Part shown: piece after piece, positions 30,587 through 40,082 of the stretch | Position numbering within the stretch: position 1 is the stretch's first letter | Layout of the letters: the number at the start of each line of letters is the position of its first letter | Source of the DNA: CAVTJX01 sp963735175 | GTDB taxonomy: Bacteria > Electryoneota > RPQS01 | Assembly: GCA_963735175.1 (NCBI GenBank) | Contig: CAVTJX010000016.1 | Coordinates: 806,001 to 870,000 of the forward strand | Reading direction: 5' to 3' | DNA length: 64,000 bases | Position numbers and translations under genes: made by a program | Notes under the pieces: model-generated | Databases searched by the model: none | The model's input: the letters and a program-made list of their open reading frames with translations, nothing else | What the model was told of the DNA's origin: nothing

Positions 30587-32077
30587 ATGAACCCTCGCAT
30601 TCGCCTTTCCCGCTTTTTTGTCTGGAACTTCATCCTCCTCGAAATTTTAATCGTGGGGGGGGGAGGAACAATTGCCTACAAGCTGGGGCGGAACAATCTG
30701 ATTGGCGTGGCGGAACAGAACGGCGTGGCGGTCGCCAATCATCTTGCCTGGGTGGTGGACCAGTTTTACATGCGTCCGTGGGAACTGACGTTTGAGACCT
30801 TTCCCTACGACAACCCGATCGCGTATCAGGAACTGGCGGGGATCGTGCGCACGTTCATTTCGGGATTCATGGTCGAACGCGTCAACATCTTCAACAATCG
30901 TTACCGTGTGATCTTTTCGACGGATTCGACGCTGATCGGTCGCGAGGAGCCGGATAATTCCAAGCTGCTCAGCGCACTGGCGGGCCATGCCACGTCGTCG
31001 CTGGAAACAAAAGGGATGGCAGCGGATGTGGCGGGGGAAACGCGGACGAAGGATTATCTGGAGGTCTACACGCCGGTGGCCGTGCGGGCGGGCGCGGACA
31101 GCACGGGGCGTACGGCGTTTGAGATCTATGTGGACGTAACAGCCACTTACGCCAAGGTGCGCGTGTTGCGGCGCGTGATCATCGCCTGCATGACGGGAGT
31201 GGGATTGGGGCTGTTGATCGTGGTGCTGTTGATCGCCCGGCGGGCCGAACGACTGGTGGCCGCGGAGAACCGCGAGCGCATGGCACTGGCCGAACAAATC
31301 CGGCAGCAGAACGAACAACTGGAATCCATCGTCGCGCAGCGCACGCAGCAGCTCCGCGCCGCACAGGCGGAACTGGTGCAGATGGAGAAAATGGCGGCCA
31401 CGGGACAGCTCGCGGCGGGCGTCGCCCACGAAATCAACAATCCCGTGAGCATTATCCAGAACCGCATCGAACTCCTCTTAGACGATTTGCGGGCGGAGCG
31501 GCCCATTCCCGACCTCGAGGCGCACCTCGCGCTGCTGCACAAACACACGGAGCGCATCGCGGGAATCGTGGGGCGGTTGCTGTCGTTTGCGCGGAAGTCG
31601 ACGACGGGCAAGGGACCGTTGCAGCTCGACGGAGTCCTCGCGGGCGTGCTCGAATTGGTGAGAAAAGAAATCGAGAAACGGGGGATCGCGCTGGTGACGG
31701 AGATTCCCGCGTCGCTGGCACCCGTGAAGGGCAACGCCACGGAACTGGAGCAGGTGTTCATCAATCTGCTGGTGAATTCGATGGACGCGACGCCCGCCGG
31801 CGGCACGATTCGCCTCGGCGCGACGCAGGTCGAGGGCGCCGTGCGGATCGCAGTGCAGGACACGGGAAGCGGCATCCCGCCCGAGAATCTCAAGGCTATC
31901 TTCGATCCGTTCTTCACGACCAAGGAGGTCGGCGTGGGCACGGGGCTGGGTCTTGCCATCAGTTACCGGATAATCGAGGATCACGGCGGGCGGATCGAAG
32001 TTGCGAGCGTTGTCGGTCACGGCACCACCTTTACCATCACGTTACCCGCGCTGCCGGAGGGCGCTTCCATCGTATGA
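30587..32077 (+). CDS. Membrane sensor histidine kinase (NtrB-like)
   Basis: 496 residues. One N-terminal helix, a periplasmic sensor domain of about 165 residues, a second helix (VIIACMTGVGLGLLIVVLLIA), a coiled-coil linker (EQIRQQNEQLESIVAQRTQQ), then HisKA with VAHEINNP (H281). The ATPase domain has the N box (EQVFINLLVNSMDA), G1 (DTGSGIP), F box (FDPFFTTK) and G2 (GTGLGLAI). The sequence type is that of kinases partnering NtrC-class regulators. The next gene, overlapping by ATGA at 32074, is such a regulator. The sensor domain gives no clue to the ligand. Confidence 0.9.
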   Translation: MNPRIRLSRFFVWNFILLEILIVGGGGTIAYKLGRNNLIGVAEQNGVAVANHLAWVVDQFYMRPWELTFETFPYDNPIAYQELAGIVRTFISGFMVERVNIFNNRYRVIFSTDSTLIGREEPDNSKLLSALAGHATSSLETKGMAADVAGETRTKDYLEVYTPVAVRAGADSTGRTAFEIYVDVTATYAKVRVLRRVIIACMTGVGLGLLIVVLLIARRAERLVAAENRERMALAEQIRQQNEQLESIVAQRTQQLRAAQAELVQMEKMAATGQLAAGVAHEINNPVSIIQNRIELLLDDLRAERPIPDLEAHLALLHKHTERIAGIVGRLLSFARKSTTGKGPLQLDGVLAGVLELVRKEIEKRGIALVTEIPASLAPVKGNATELEQVFINLLVNSMDATPAGGTIRLGATQVEGAVRIAVQDTGSGIPPENLKAIFDPFFTTKEVGVGTGLGLAISYRIIEDHGGRIEVASVVGHGTTFTITLPALPEGASIV

Positions 32078-33472
32078 GTGACCCCGCCCGTATCCTGGTG
32101 ATTGACGACGAGCCGGACATGCTGGAGAACTGCCAGTTGATGCTGGCCCGCGAAGGCTACGCGATTCACACGCTGGCTGACAGCCGCAAGCTCGCCACAG
32201 CGCTGGAAACAGCCGATCCGGATCTCGTGCTGACGGATCTGATGATTCCCGGCAAGAACGGCATCGAAGTGGTGCAGGAGTTGAAGCAGACGCACACGGA
32301 CGTGCCGGTGGTGGTGATGACGGCCTATGCCACGGTGGAAACAGCGGTGCAGGCGATGAAGGAGGGCGCGGCGGATTATATCGTGAAGCCCTTCAGCCGC
32401 GAGCAACTGCTGCTTCTGGTGCAGCGGGTGCTGAAGGGCCGCGAGTTGCTGCTGGAGAATCAGCGGCTGCGGCGCGAAGTGGAACGGCAGCGGCTGGGAC
32501 AACAGCTGGTTGCGCTTTCGCCCGCGATGCAAGACGTGGTCTCGGTGGTGGCGCGCGTGGCTGCAACGGAAGCGAGCGTGCTTTTAGAGGGCGAATCGGG
32601 AACGGGCAAGGAAGTGATCGCGCGGGCCATTCACGATGCGAGTCGCAAGGCGCACGGGCCGTTTGTGGCGGTCAATTGCAGCGCGCTGCCCGCGCCGCTG
32701 TTGGAAAGCGAACTCTTCGGGCACGAGAAGGGCGCCTTTACCGGCGCGACGGCAACGCGCAAAGGGCTGATGGAGGAGGCCAACGGCGGCACCTTCTTCC
32801 TCGACGAAGATCACCGAGATGGAGCCCGCGACGCAGGTGAAATTGCTGCGCGTGCTGCAGGAACGGACGCTGCGCCGCGTGGGCGGCAACCGGGAAATTC
32901 CGATCGACGTGCGCATCCTGGCGGCGACCAACCGTTCCGTGACCGAAGCCGTAGCCCAGAAACGGCTGCGTGAGGATTTGTTCTTCCGGCTGGCGGTGGT
33001 GAAGATCGCCGTGCCGCCACTGCGGCAGCGACACGAAGACCTGCCTGTACTGGCCAGTCAATTCCTGACGGAATTGGCCGCCGCGTACGGACGGCGGATT
33101 GAAGGCTTTGCGCCGCGCGCGCTGGAACGGCTGCGGGCATATCCGTGGCCGGGGAACGTGCGTGAACTGCGGAACGTCGTCGAGCGCGCGGTGTCACTGG
33201 CCACGCATGAAGTCATCCGCGAGGAGGATTTACCGGAGGAAATCGCGCGGGCCCAAGCGCATCGCATCGACGTGGACGTCACCGAGCCTTACGAGAGCGC
33301 CAAGGCGCGGGCGCTGGATCAATTCCAGCGGGAGTACTTCACCGCCCTGCTGTCAGAAGAGAACAACAACATCAGCCGCGTGGCCGTGCGGGCACAGGTG
33401 GACCGGAAGACGGTCTACCGGATCTTGAAGGGCGAGGGTAATGATTTTCGCGGTGACCTCGGCGAGGAGTGA
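32074..33472 (+). CDS. Sigma-54-dependent response regulator (NtrC family)
   Basis: About 465 residues joined. Receiver domain with D55 in VLTDLMIPGKNG. AAA+ domain with Walker A GESGTGKE, the sigma-54 contact loop GAFTGA, Walker B GGTFFLDE and the sensor segment (ILAATN). C-terminal Fis-type helix-turn-helix (NNISRVAVRAQVDRKTVYRI). One extra base near 32812 shifts the frame just after the Walker B motif (FLDEITEMEPATQVKLLR expected). It requires sigma-54, and a good -24/-12 promoter lies 174 bases beyond its stop codon, a natural target. Confidence 0.92.
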
Positions 33473-33473
33473 G

Positions 33474-33511
33474 TGTGGCGTGCCTGCCCCAGGTGAGGCA
33501 TGCGCGCCACA
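33474..33511. promoter_or_regulatory. Imperfect inverted repeat, candidate enhancer (UAS) for the response regulator
   Basis: Arms TGTGGCGTGCCT and AGGCATGCGCGCCACA, which pair with a small bulge, one base after the regulator's stop codon. It is about 160-200 bases before the expected start of the sigma-54 transcript, the usual range for NtrC-class sites. It could equally be a transcript-end hairpin. Confidence 0.4.
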
Positions 33512-33610
33512 GTGTTCGCAAATCCCGAATCCGGGAAAGAGTATGCCGTAAAGTTTCGAGCGCGAATCAAATCGCCGCCTAACCGCTATTTTGCATTGCC
33601 GGATAATAGA

Positions 33611-33642
33611 GCGCAGACCGCACCGCGAGGTCTGCGCTTTTT
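33611..33642 (+). terminator. Terminator of the two-component operon
   Basis: GCGCAGACC / GGTCTGCGC, nine perfect pairs, nine-base loop, then TTTTT. It ends three bases before the sigma-54 promoter, separating the regulator operon from its probable target. Confidence 0.8.
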
Positions 33643-33645
33643 CGA

Positions 33646-33661
33646 TGGCACGCGGCTTGCC
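33646..33661 (+). promoter_or_regulatory. Sigma-54 (-24/-12) promoter
   Basis: TGGCACGCGGCTTGCC: TGGCAC, five bases, TTGC, with GG and GC exactly 12 apart. This matches the TGGCACG-N4-TTGC consensus except for the last degenerate base. Expected transcription start is near 33672, about 145 bases before the cupredoxin/YCF48 gene. Confidence 0.75.
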
Positions 33662-33817
33662 ATTATCGAGTGTGGGAGCCGCCGGAATCCGGTGGATGGA
33701 CGCGCGCACGCGGGTCGCCTTACGGACTCCACGGCCCGGCGGCCCCCTCACCGGATTTTACCACGACATCATTTCCCCGGCACAGTCACATGGTCAACCA
33801 TTAAGAGGCCCGGTCTA

Positions 33818-35569
33818 ATGAAACGCACGCTTACCTTTTCGATGGCGGTATTAATGCTGGTGATTGCCACCGGTTATGCGCACGCGACCATGCATATGGT
33901 GAGTATTCAGAACTTCGCTTTCAGTCCCGCCGATCTCACCATTGGCGTGGGCGACACGGTGCTGTGGACGAACCTCGACGGTTACCCGCACACGGTGACG
34001 GCCGCGAACAATCTTTTCGACAGCGGCAATCTGAACACGAACGACACCTTCACCTACACGTTTTCGGCGGCGGGGACGTTTGCGTATGTCTGTGCGTATC
34101 ACTCCAACATGACAGGATCGATCATCGTGGAGCGCGCGGCGATGCTCTACGAGGTCGCCATCATGAACTTCGCCTTCGATCCGGCGTCGCTGCAAATTCA
34201 GGTGGGCGACAGCGTCCGCTGGACCAACGCGGACGCCGCGCCGCACACGGTCACGGAAGCGGGCGGCGCGTTTGACAGCGGAAACCTGACCACCGGGCAG
34301 TCCTTTACCCATGTGTTCACCTCCGCGGGAAGTTATCCGTACGTTTGCCTGTATCATTCGAACATGAGCGGCGTCATCAACGTCGGCGACACCAGCCAGA
34401 CCGTCTCCAATTGGACGGAACTTACCAGCCCGACGAGCCAGCCGCTGACGGACGCGCGTTTCTGGAGTGCCGACATCGGCTGGATGTCGGGCGAGCAAGG
34501 CGTGGCCCGGACGACGGACGGCGGAGCAAATTGGAGCATGGTAAATACTCCCGACGATGCCGAGGCCGTCTACTTTATCTCGGCGAATGAAGGCTGGCTC
34601 TGCGGAAATAACGGCATGCTCCGCCACTCGACCGACGGCGGCGCGCAATGGACGGCGCAAACCAGCAACGTCTTCGACAAATTGCGGGACATCTGGTTTG
34701 CCGACGCGCTGCACGGTTGGTCCGTGGGCCGCAACGGCCTGCTCATATACACGTCTGACGGCGGCCAGACATGGAATCCGCAGACCAGTCCCGCCACCGA
34801 CGATCTGCGCGGCATTCATATGCTGGATGATCAGGAAGGATGGATCTCGGGCTCGGACGGGCTCATCCTCTACACCGAAAACGGCGGCGCCAACTGGGTC
34901 GCACAATTGAGCGTTCCCGACGGAGAAGAAGATGAATTTGAAGCCGTCTTCGCGCTGGACGACCAGCACGTGTGGGCCGCGGGCGGCATGGGACGGATCT
35001 ATGCCACGACGAACGGCGGCGTAAACTGGGCGGCACAGACAAGCGGCACCATGATGGCGCTGATGGACATTTTCTTTGTCAACGCCGACACGGGTTGGGT
35101 GTGCGGCGCAGGCGGCTTCCTGGCCATGACTACGGATGGCGGACAGAACTGGAACGTGCAGTCAACACCGGTATCTCCAACGTTCAACGCGATCTACTTC
35201 GTGAACAATGCGCCGGGTTATCTGGCAGGCGGCGACGGCAGCATGCTGAAACTCGCGGGCGAAGAGACGCCTTCGGGCGTGACAACATCGCCGCCGGGCG
35301 TCGTGCATGAATTGACACTGGCGGCGGCCTACCCGAATCCATTCAATCCAACTACGACGATTGAATTCACGGTGGGCAGCGCGGGACCGGTTCGGCTCCA
35401 GATATACGACATCCTCGGGCAGAGCGTGGCAACGCTGATAAACGGAAATCTGCAGCCCGGAGCGTATCATACGCAGTTCAATGGCACGGGACTTTCCAGC
35501 GGTTTGTACTTTTACCGGCTCGAAGCGGGCCGCCAGGTGCGAACGCGCACCATGACTCTGTTGAAATAG
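33818..35569 (+). CDS. Secreted double-cupredoxin / YCF48-BNR protein with sorting domain
   Basis: 583 residues. Signal peptide (MAVLMLVIATGYAHA), then two plastocyanin-like domains of about 85 residues. Each retains a type-1 copper set: PHTV histidine, then YVC..YHSNM (Cys, His, Met) in both copies. Next, about 330 residues of repeats of the type GWMSGEQGVARTTDGGANW and GWVCGAGGFLAMTTDGGQNW, the YCF48/BNR beta-propeller pattern. Last, the sorting domain AAYPNPFNPTTTIEF ending TMTLLK. It lies behind a sigma-54 promoter next to its probable activator and 37 bases before a YceI gene. Electron transfer or copper binding at the cell surface is inferred from the intact ligands. Confidence 0.85.
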   Translation: MKRTLTFSMAVLMLVIATGYAHATMHMVSIQNFAFSPADLTIGVGDTVLWTNLDGYPHTVTAANNLFDSGNLNTNDTFTYTFSAAGTFAYVCAYHSNMTGSIIVERAAMLYEVAIMNFAFDPASLQIQVGDSVRWTNADAAPHTVTEAGGAFDSGNLTTGQSFTHVFTSAGSYPYVCLYHSNMSGVINVGDTSQTVSNWTELTSPTSQPLTDARFWSADIGWMSGEQGVARTTDGGANWSMVNTPDDAEAVYFISANEGWLCGNNGMLRHSTDGGAQWTAQTSNVFDKLRDIWFADALHGWSVGRNGLLIYTSDGGQTWNPQTSPATDDLRGIHMLDDQEGWISGSDGLILYTENGGANWVAQLSVPDGEEDEFEAVFALDDQHVWAAGGMGRIYATTNGGVNWAAQTSGTMMALMDIFFVNADTGWVCGAGGFLAMTTDGGQNWNVQSTPVSPTFNAIYFVNNAPGYLAGGDGSMLKLAGEETPSGVTTSPPGVVHELTLAAAYPNPFNPTTTIEFTVGSAGPVRLQIYDILGQSVATLINGNLQPGAYHTQFNGTGLSSGLYFYRLEAGRQVRTRTMTLLK

Positions 35570-35606
35570 GCATCGAACAGCGACTCTTACCCTGCGGACA
35601 CCATCC

Positions 35607-36188
35607 ATGAAAATTCTGATTTTGTTGCTGCTACTGGCACTCGCGGCAAGCGCGCCGGCCGCGCCCCTGATGCTGAAGATCCTTCCCGGCAGCAGCCATA
35701 ATGACGTCGAATTTCGCAGCGAAGCCGCTTCGGAAACGGTGGTGGGCAAGACGCGCACCGTAACCGGATTCGTGGAGCTGGATCCGGCGTCGGACGCTTC
35801 GCCGGCACGGGGGGAGATTCATGTGGATCTGACCTCGCTGAAAACGGGAATTGACCTGCGGGACCGTCACATGCGTGAGAATCACCTTGAAACCGGCCGC
35901 TATCCGGAAGCCGTATTCACGATGACCTCGCTGTCGTTGCCTACCGGAGCACTGGTGGAAGGCGTGCGGACGGCGGTACGCGTGCAGGGCAAATTGAACC
36001 TGCACGGCGTGGAGCGCGAGGTCTCGCCGGAGACCTATCTGACCTTCACCGGCGGCGGTAATCCTTCACTGCGCGTAGAGTCGCGATTCTCGGTGAAACT
36101 TGCCGATTACAATATCAAGCGTCCGCAATTCCTGGTGTTGCGACTGGCTGACGAGCAGAAGATTGAGGTCAATTTGCTGGCGGAGTGA
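35607..36188 (+). CDS. YceI-family periplasmic protein
   Basis: 193 residues with a signal peptide (ILILLLLLALAASAPAA). The lipocalin-like YceI fold is recognisable from SHNDVEFRSEA, DLRDRHMRENHLETGRYPEAVFT and KLNLHGVEREVS. YceI proteins bind isoprenoid-type lipids. It probably shares the sigma-54 transcript with the upstream cupredoxin protein. A second YceI gene lies at 40595. Confidence 0.85.
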   Translation: MKILILLLLLALAASAPAAPLMLKILPGSSHNDVEFRSEAASETVVGKTRTVTGFVELDPASDASPARGEIHVDLTSLKTGIDLRDRHMRENHLETGRYPEAVFTMTSLSLPTGALVEGVRTAVRVQGKLNLHGVEREVSPETYLTFTGGGNPSLRVESRFSVKLADYNIKRPQFLVLRLADEQKIEVNLLAE

Positions 36189-36249
36189 CAAAGGTCAATT
36201 AAACGGGCGGCGGAACACGGTGCCAGCGTTCCGCTGAACACCCGGTCAG

Positions 36250-36277
36250 AAGGGCCGGCCGCAAGGCTGGCCCTTTC
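36250..36277 (+). terminator. Terminator after YceI
   Basis: AAGGGCCGGCC / GGCTGGCCCTT with one G-T pair, GCAA loop, then TCT. Marks the end of the likely cupredoxin-YceI transcript. Confidence 0.65.
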
Positions 36278-36520
36278 TGTGTCCAAAGCCGGGAGACTGA
36301 AGCCGTATAATTTGATCTAATTGTGTCTGTCGTCGTCTGTGAACCACTTGACCGTCCCATGCGTTACAAATATGATGGACCGCCGATCGATGCAAGTGGA
36401 CCGGGACGGCCGGTAAACCACAGCGGACCGCGCGATAACGGCTGTGCATAATCCGGATCCCGCAACATATCTCGCCCCTTGCTGCGGCTGCAGAAACGAA
36501 CCTAATTGGGAGTGCAAACA

Positions 36521-37673
36521 ATGGATGTTTTCACGAAGGACAACCTGAAAGCTCTCTTAAGTGAACGCGAGACCCCTCGCATTTCGATGTACTTGCCAAC
36601 CCACCGTTCGATGCCGGACGCGATCCAAAACCCGATTCGCCTTCGCAAATTTCTGACGGAGGCGGAACGGCAGTTGGGAGTGAACACGCGGAAGCCGACC
36701 CACACCACGAACCTCCTGCAAGGAGTCCACAGCTTGCTGGATGACTACAGTTTCTGGCAGCATCCCAGCGACGGGCTGGCGATCTTCATCGCACCGAATT
36801 TGTTTGAGCGTTACCGGCTGCCCATCCCCTTTGACGAACTGCTGGTCGTGGCCGAACGTTTTCACGTCAAGCCACTACTTCCGTATTTAAGCGGCGACGG
36901 ACGTTACTACATCCTCGCGGTCAGCCAGAAGGACGTGCGGTTTTACCGGGGCACCCGGCAGAGCATTCGTCAATTGCCGCTGGAGAACGTACCGAAGAAT
37001 CTCGCCGAAATCATGGCTACCGACAGCAGCGGGCGCGCGCCGCAGTTCCACAGTCGGACTCCGGGCGCCTCGGCTGACCGGAGTGCGACGTATCACGGGC
37101 ACGGGGTCGGTGCGGAAGATCAAAAAGACCTGATCCTGCGTTACTTCCGCCTGATCGACCACGGCATGCACGAATTGCTGCACAACGAAACCGCGCCGCT
37201 GGTGATCGTTGGCGTGGAATACCTGCATCCGCTTTACCGCGAAGTGAACTCGTACAAGTATTTCCTGGACAAGGGCGTGCATGGCAATCCCGACGGCTGG
37301 AGCGAGGAGGAACTTCGCCGACAGACCTGGACGCTGGTGCAGCCGCACCTGGAGCGTGCCGGGACTGAAGCGCTGCGGCGCTTCGGGGATGCACGGGGCC
37401 TGAAGTTGTCGTCGACGAGCGTTGCAGGAAATAGTCCCTGCCGCCCATGCCGGGCGCGTCGACACGCTGATCATCGCGAGTGGGCGAACTCAGTGGGGAA
37501 CGTTTGATCCGGAGGCGGGCACCGTGGCTGTGGAAACTGAATCGCGGACCGGCAATGAGGATTTGTTGAATTTGGCCAGTATGCGGACGATGTTGTCCGG
37601 CGGCAGCGTACATGTCTTGAAGACCGAGGAAATGCCCAATGGAACAGCCGTAGCGGCTATCTTCCGCTATTGA
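36521..37673 (+). CDS. Bacterial archaeo-eukaryotic release-factor-like (baeRF) protein
   Basis: About 383 residues joined; ATG 36521 follows GGGAG at a good distance. RISMYLPTHR, SFWQHPSDGLAIFIAP, LPIPFDELLVVAERFHVKPL and YYILAVSQKDVRFYRGTR match the bacterial eRF1-domain family (baeRF family 3 or 7). One extra base near 37420 separates the main part from the C-terminus LQEIVPAAHAGRVDTLI..HVLKTEEMPNG. The family is predicted to act at ribosomes, possibly in stress or rescue; this is family inference. It is convergent with the SRPBCC gene, the two divided by a symmetric terminator. Confidence 0.72.
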
Positions 37674-37713
37674 TGCCGAAGCGGGATGCGGGCGGTCATA
37701 CCGGAAACATAAT

Positions 37714-37740
37714 ACGGGCTCCCCTAAGGGGAGCCCGTTC
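37714..37740. terminator. Bidirectional terminator
   Basis: ACGGGCTCCCC TAA GGGGAGCCCGT, 11 perfect pairs, between two convergent genes. Confidence 0.75.
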
Positions 37741-37768
37741 TGCTGCGGATCGTCTCGTCAGCGGCGGA

Positions 37769-38236
37769 TCAGCTTCGCAAACCGGCGTTCCCGCCGGTGA
37801 CGCCTTCTTCCGCATACTGTTTGAAATTCCGCAAGTCCGCTTCGAGTCTGCCCTGGGGATCGGAAAACACTTTGCTAATCGTCGGGCTCACTCCGTGCCG
37901 GGGTTCATAATGGAGTGTGGCACGCACTTCCGTCTCCAGCGGAGCGAGACTCTTGAAGGTCACTTCACCGGTGGCACGAATGTCGGTCTCTTTGCCCTTC
38001 TCGATGTTGTTCCACGCAATGCGACGGTTTTCCTGAAGATCGACGATGGTAGTATCCCATTCGATGTCCTTGCCGAGCGGACCTGTCATCACCCAATGGC
38101 TGAGGCGGTCGTTTGTGCGCCGCACTGATTTGATGTTTCCCATGAAATGCGGAAGATTTTCGAAATTCGCCCAGAGTTTGTACACTTCGTGTACGGGCTT
38201 GTTCACAATGATGGACTTGCTGGTTGGCGTCGACAT
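37769..38236 (-). CDS. SRPBCC-family (polyketide-cyclase/START-like) protein
   Basis: 155 residues starting MSTPTSKSIIVNKPVHEVYK; AAGGAGA lies seven bases before this ATG, which decides the start over an upstream in-frame ATG at 38395. The pattern VHEVYKLWANFENLPHFM and WDTTIVDLQENRRIAWNN is typical of small helix-grip SRPBCC proteins often found near stress genes. The ligand is unknown. No signal peptide. Confidence 0.8.
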   Translation of the reverse strand: MSTPTSKSIIVNKPVHEVYKLWANFENLPHFMGNIKSVRRTNDRLSHWVMTGPLGKDIEWDTTIVDLQENRRIAWNNIEKGKETDIRATGEVTFKSLAPLETEVRATLHYEPRHGVSPTISKVFSDPQGRLEADLRNFKQYAEEGVTGGNAGLRS

Positions 38237-38659
38237 GGTTAAATCTCCTTGGATACGTTCTACCGGGTACGGCAGGTGGCCGGGTGTTACTGCGGGCGAG
38301 TGCGGGTTGGATTTTTCAGAAACATCCACTGACCGTTTTGTTAACGCGGCCTGTCCGATGTGAGTTTCGAATCGCACGCACGAAACTCGCGACACCTGGC
38401 CGGGACTCTGGACGCATTGAGTAACATCGAAGGTCTGGGACGAAGTGTCTCCCGCTATCTGACGGCACTTGAACAGCGGGAGTCCTCCTCAATCGCGAAA
38501 ACTCCGAATCGCGGCCCGCGATTGCCGCCAATCAAACACACCGTCGCGTTGCGCAGGCGTACTCCCTCCTTATGGCACTCTAATTCTTGTCGGTGGCAAT
38601 ACATAGCTCGATCCGCACCTTGAAATTGCGGTTCGGGCTGACACTCACCAAGCCGGGCC
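38237..38659. other. Intergenic region, no gene seen
   Basis: About 420 bases between the SRPBCC start and the MscS promoter. Short plus- and minus-strand frames here have no recognisable product and unusual residue content, so I call no gene. Confidence 0.5.
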
Positions 38660-38687
38660 TTGACAAAACGCGATTATCGGTTATATT
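38660..38687 (+). promoter_or_regulatory. Sigma-70-type promoter of mscS
   Basis: TTGACA, 16-base spacer, TATATT. It lies about 145 bases before the MscS start codon. Confidence 0.6.
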
Positions 38688-38830
38688 TTACCCCGAAGCT
38701 TGCGCTTGTTGGGCGCGCCGGGCTGGCTGTCGATCCGCTCATGGATGAAGTGGGTTCTGGACTCCGGCACTGACCGAATAGTCTGCAAGCACTCCTGATG
38801 GATCTTTCACGTTGAACGCAGGTAAGAACC

Positions 38831-39906
38831 ATGGTTGAAACGTTCTTCGGCAACTATTTCCTGAATGACCTGATCCGCGCCGCAGAGTTTCGTGCTGGGC
38901 GGCTTCGTCCTTGGCTGGATTTTCGACCGCATCATCCTCGGGTATCTGAAGCGCCTGGCGGCGAAGTCGGCCTGGGAAGGTGACGACATCATTATCCACT
39001 GCGTGCATGGCGTGGCGACGCTCTGGCTGACGGTGGGCGGCGTCTACTTCGCCATCCTCAGTCTGCACCCGGCGCCCAAAGTGTTGAAACCCACGCAGCA
39101 AGTGGTGCTCTTTCTGCTCTTGTTTTCGGCGACGGTGGTGGCGGCGCGGATTGGCGCGGGACTGGCCGGGCTCTACAGCCGGCGGGCGGTGGGCGCGGAC
39201 CGTTCGATCTCGATTTTCACGTACATCGCGAAGCTGATCATCTACATCATCGGCTTCCTCGTTATTCTCCAGTCGTTCGGGGTTTCGATTACGCCGATCC
39301 TGACGGCCCTCGGCGTGGGCGGCCTGGCCGTGGCACTGGCGTTGCAGGACACGCTGGGCAACCTGTTCGCGGGACTGGGAATCATTGCCGTGCGCAAAGT
39401 GCGGGTGGGCGAATTCGTGCGGCTGGATTCCGGGCAGGAGGGCTACATCGCCGACATCTCGTGGCGCTACACGGAAATCCGGCAGCTTGCCAACAACATG
39501 ATCCTCGTGCCGAACTCGAAGCTTGGCCGGGGCAATCGTCACGAATTTTTCGCGGCCTGACCGCGAAGTGTCGGTCTCGATTGAATTGGGAGTCGCCTTT
39601 GACAGCGACCTCGAACAGGTAGAACGCGTGACGGTTGAAGTCGCGCTTGAAATCATGCGCGACGTGCCGGGCGGGATTCCCGATTTCACGCCGACGCTCC
39701 GCTACAACGCGGTGTCCGATTCGACGATTCGCTTTTCGGTCTTCCTGCGCGGACAGGAGTACACCGATCAATACCTCATCAAGCACGAATTCATCAAGCG
39801 CCTCCAGCAACGGTACCGGCAGGAAGGAATCGTCATTCCCTTCCCGATTCGCACGGTGATGCTTGCCGATGGCCGCGAAAACATCGAGCGCGCCGCCGGT
39901 GAGTGA
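38831..39906 (+). CDS. MscS-family mechanosensitive channel
   Basis: About 358 residues joined, starting MVETFFGNYFLNDLIRA. Four or so membrane helices are followed by the pore-lining TM3 pattern (ILTALGVGGLAVALALQDTLGNLFAGLGII), then the beta domain (RVGEFVRLDSGQEGYIADISWRYTEIR, then NNMILVPNSKL) and the cytoplasmic alpha-beta domain. The frame moves +1 near 38880 and near 39525, each by one extra base. It protects against osmotic shock by opening under membrane tension. Single gene with its own promoter and terminator. Confidence 0.9.
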
Positions 39907-39961
39907 AAAAGCACACAAGGACTGAAGCCGCGAGGCATTCGGCGCAGGATCGCCTCACTTC

Positions 39962-39990
39962 GGGACACGGCTTACCGTGTCCCTTTTTTA
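39962..39990 (+). terminator. Terminator after mscS, related to the GGACACGG palindromes
   Basis: GGGACACGG CTTA CCGTGTCCC followed by TTTTTT. Shares its stem with the palindromes at 27802 and 23680, but with a wider loop and a real T-run. Confidence 0.75.
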
Positions 39991-40056
39991 TAACGCCATA
40001 ATTCCATGACGGCTAAGAAAGCATGTTTACGATGGAACGAGTATTTATTGTTCGAT

Positions 40057-40071
40057 GTTTAATTATTAAAC
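40057..40071. promoter_or_regulatory. Putative MarR operator
   Basis: GTTTAATTATTAAAC, a perfect 7-bp inverted repeat around one central base, ending just before the MarR ribosome-binding site. Position and symmetry suit autorepression by the MarR dimer. Confidence 0.55.
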
Positions 40072-40082
40072 CAGGGGGAATT

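Noticed and set aside
38360..38623. 87-codon frame between the SRPBCC and MscS genes
   Set aside because: No ribosome site, no family, odd residue content; more likely promoter-region sequence.
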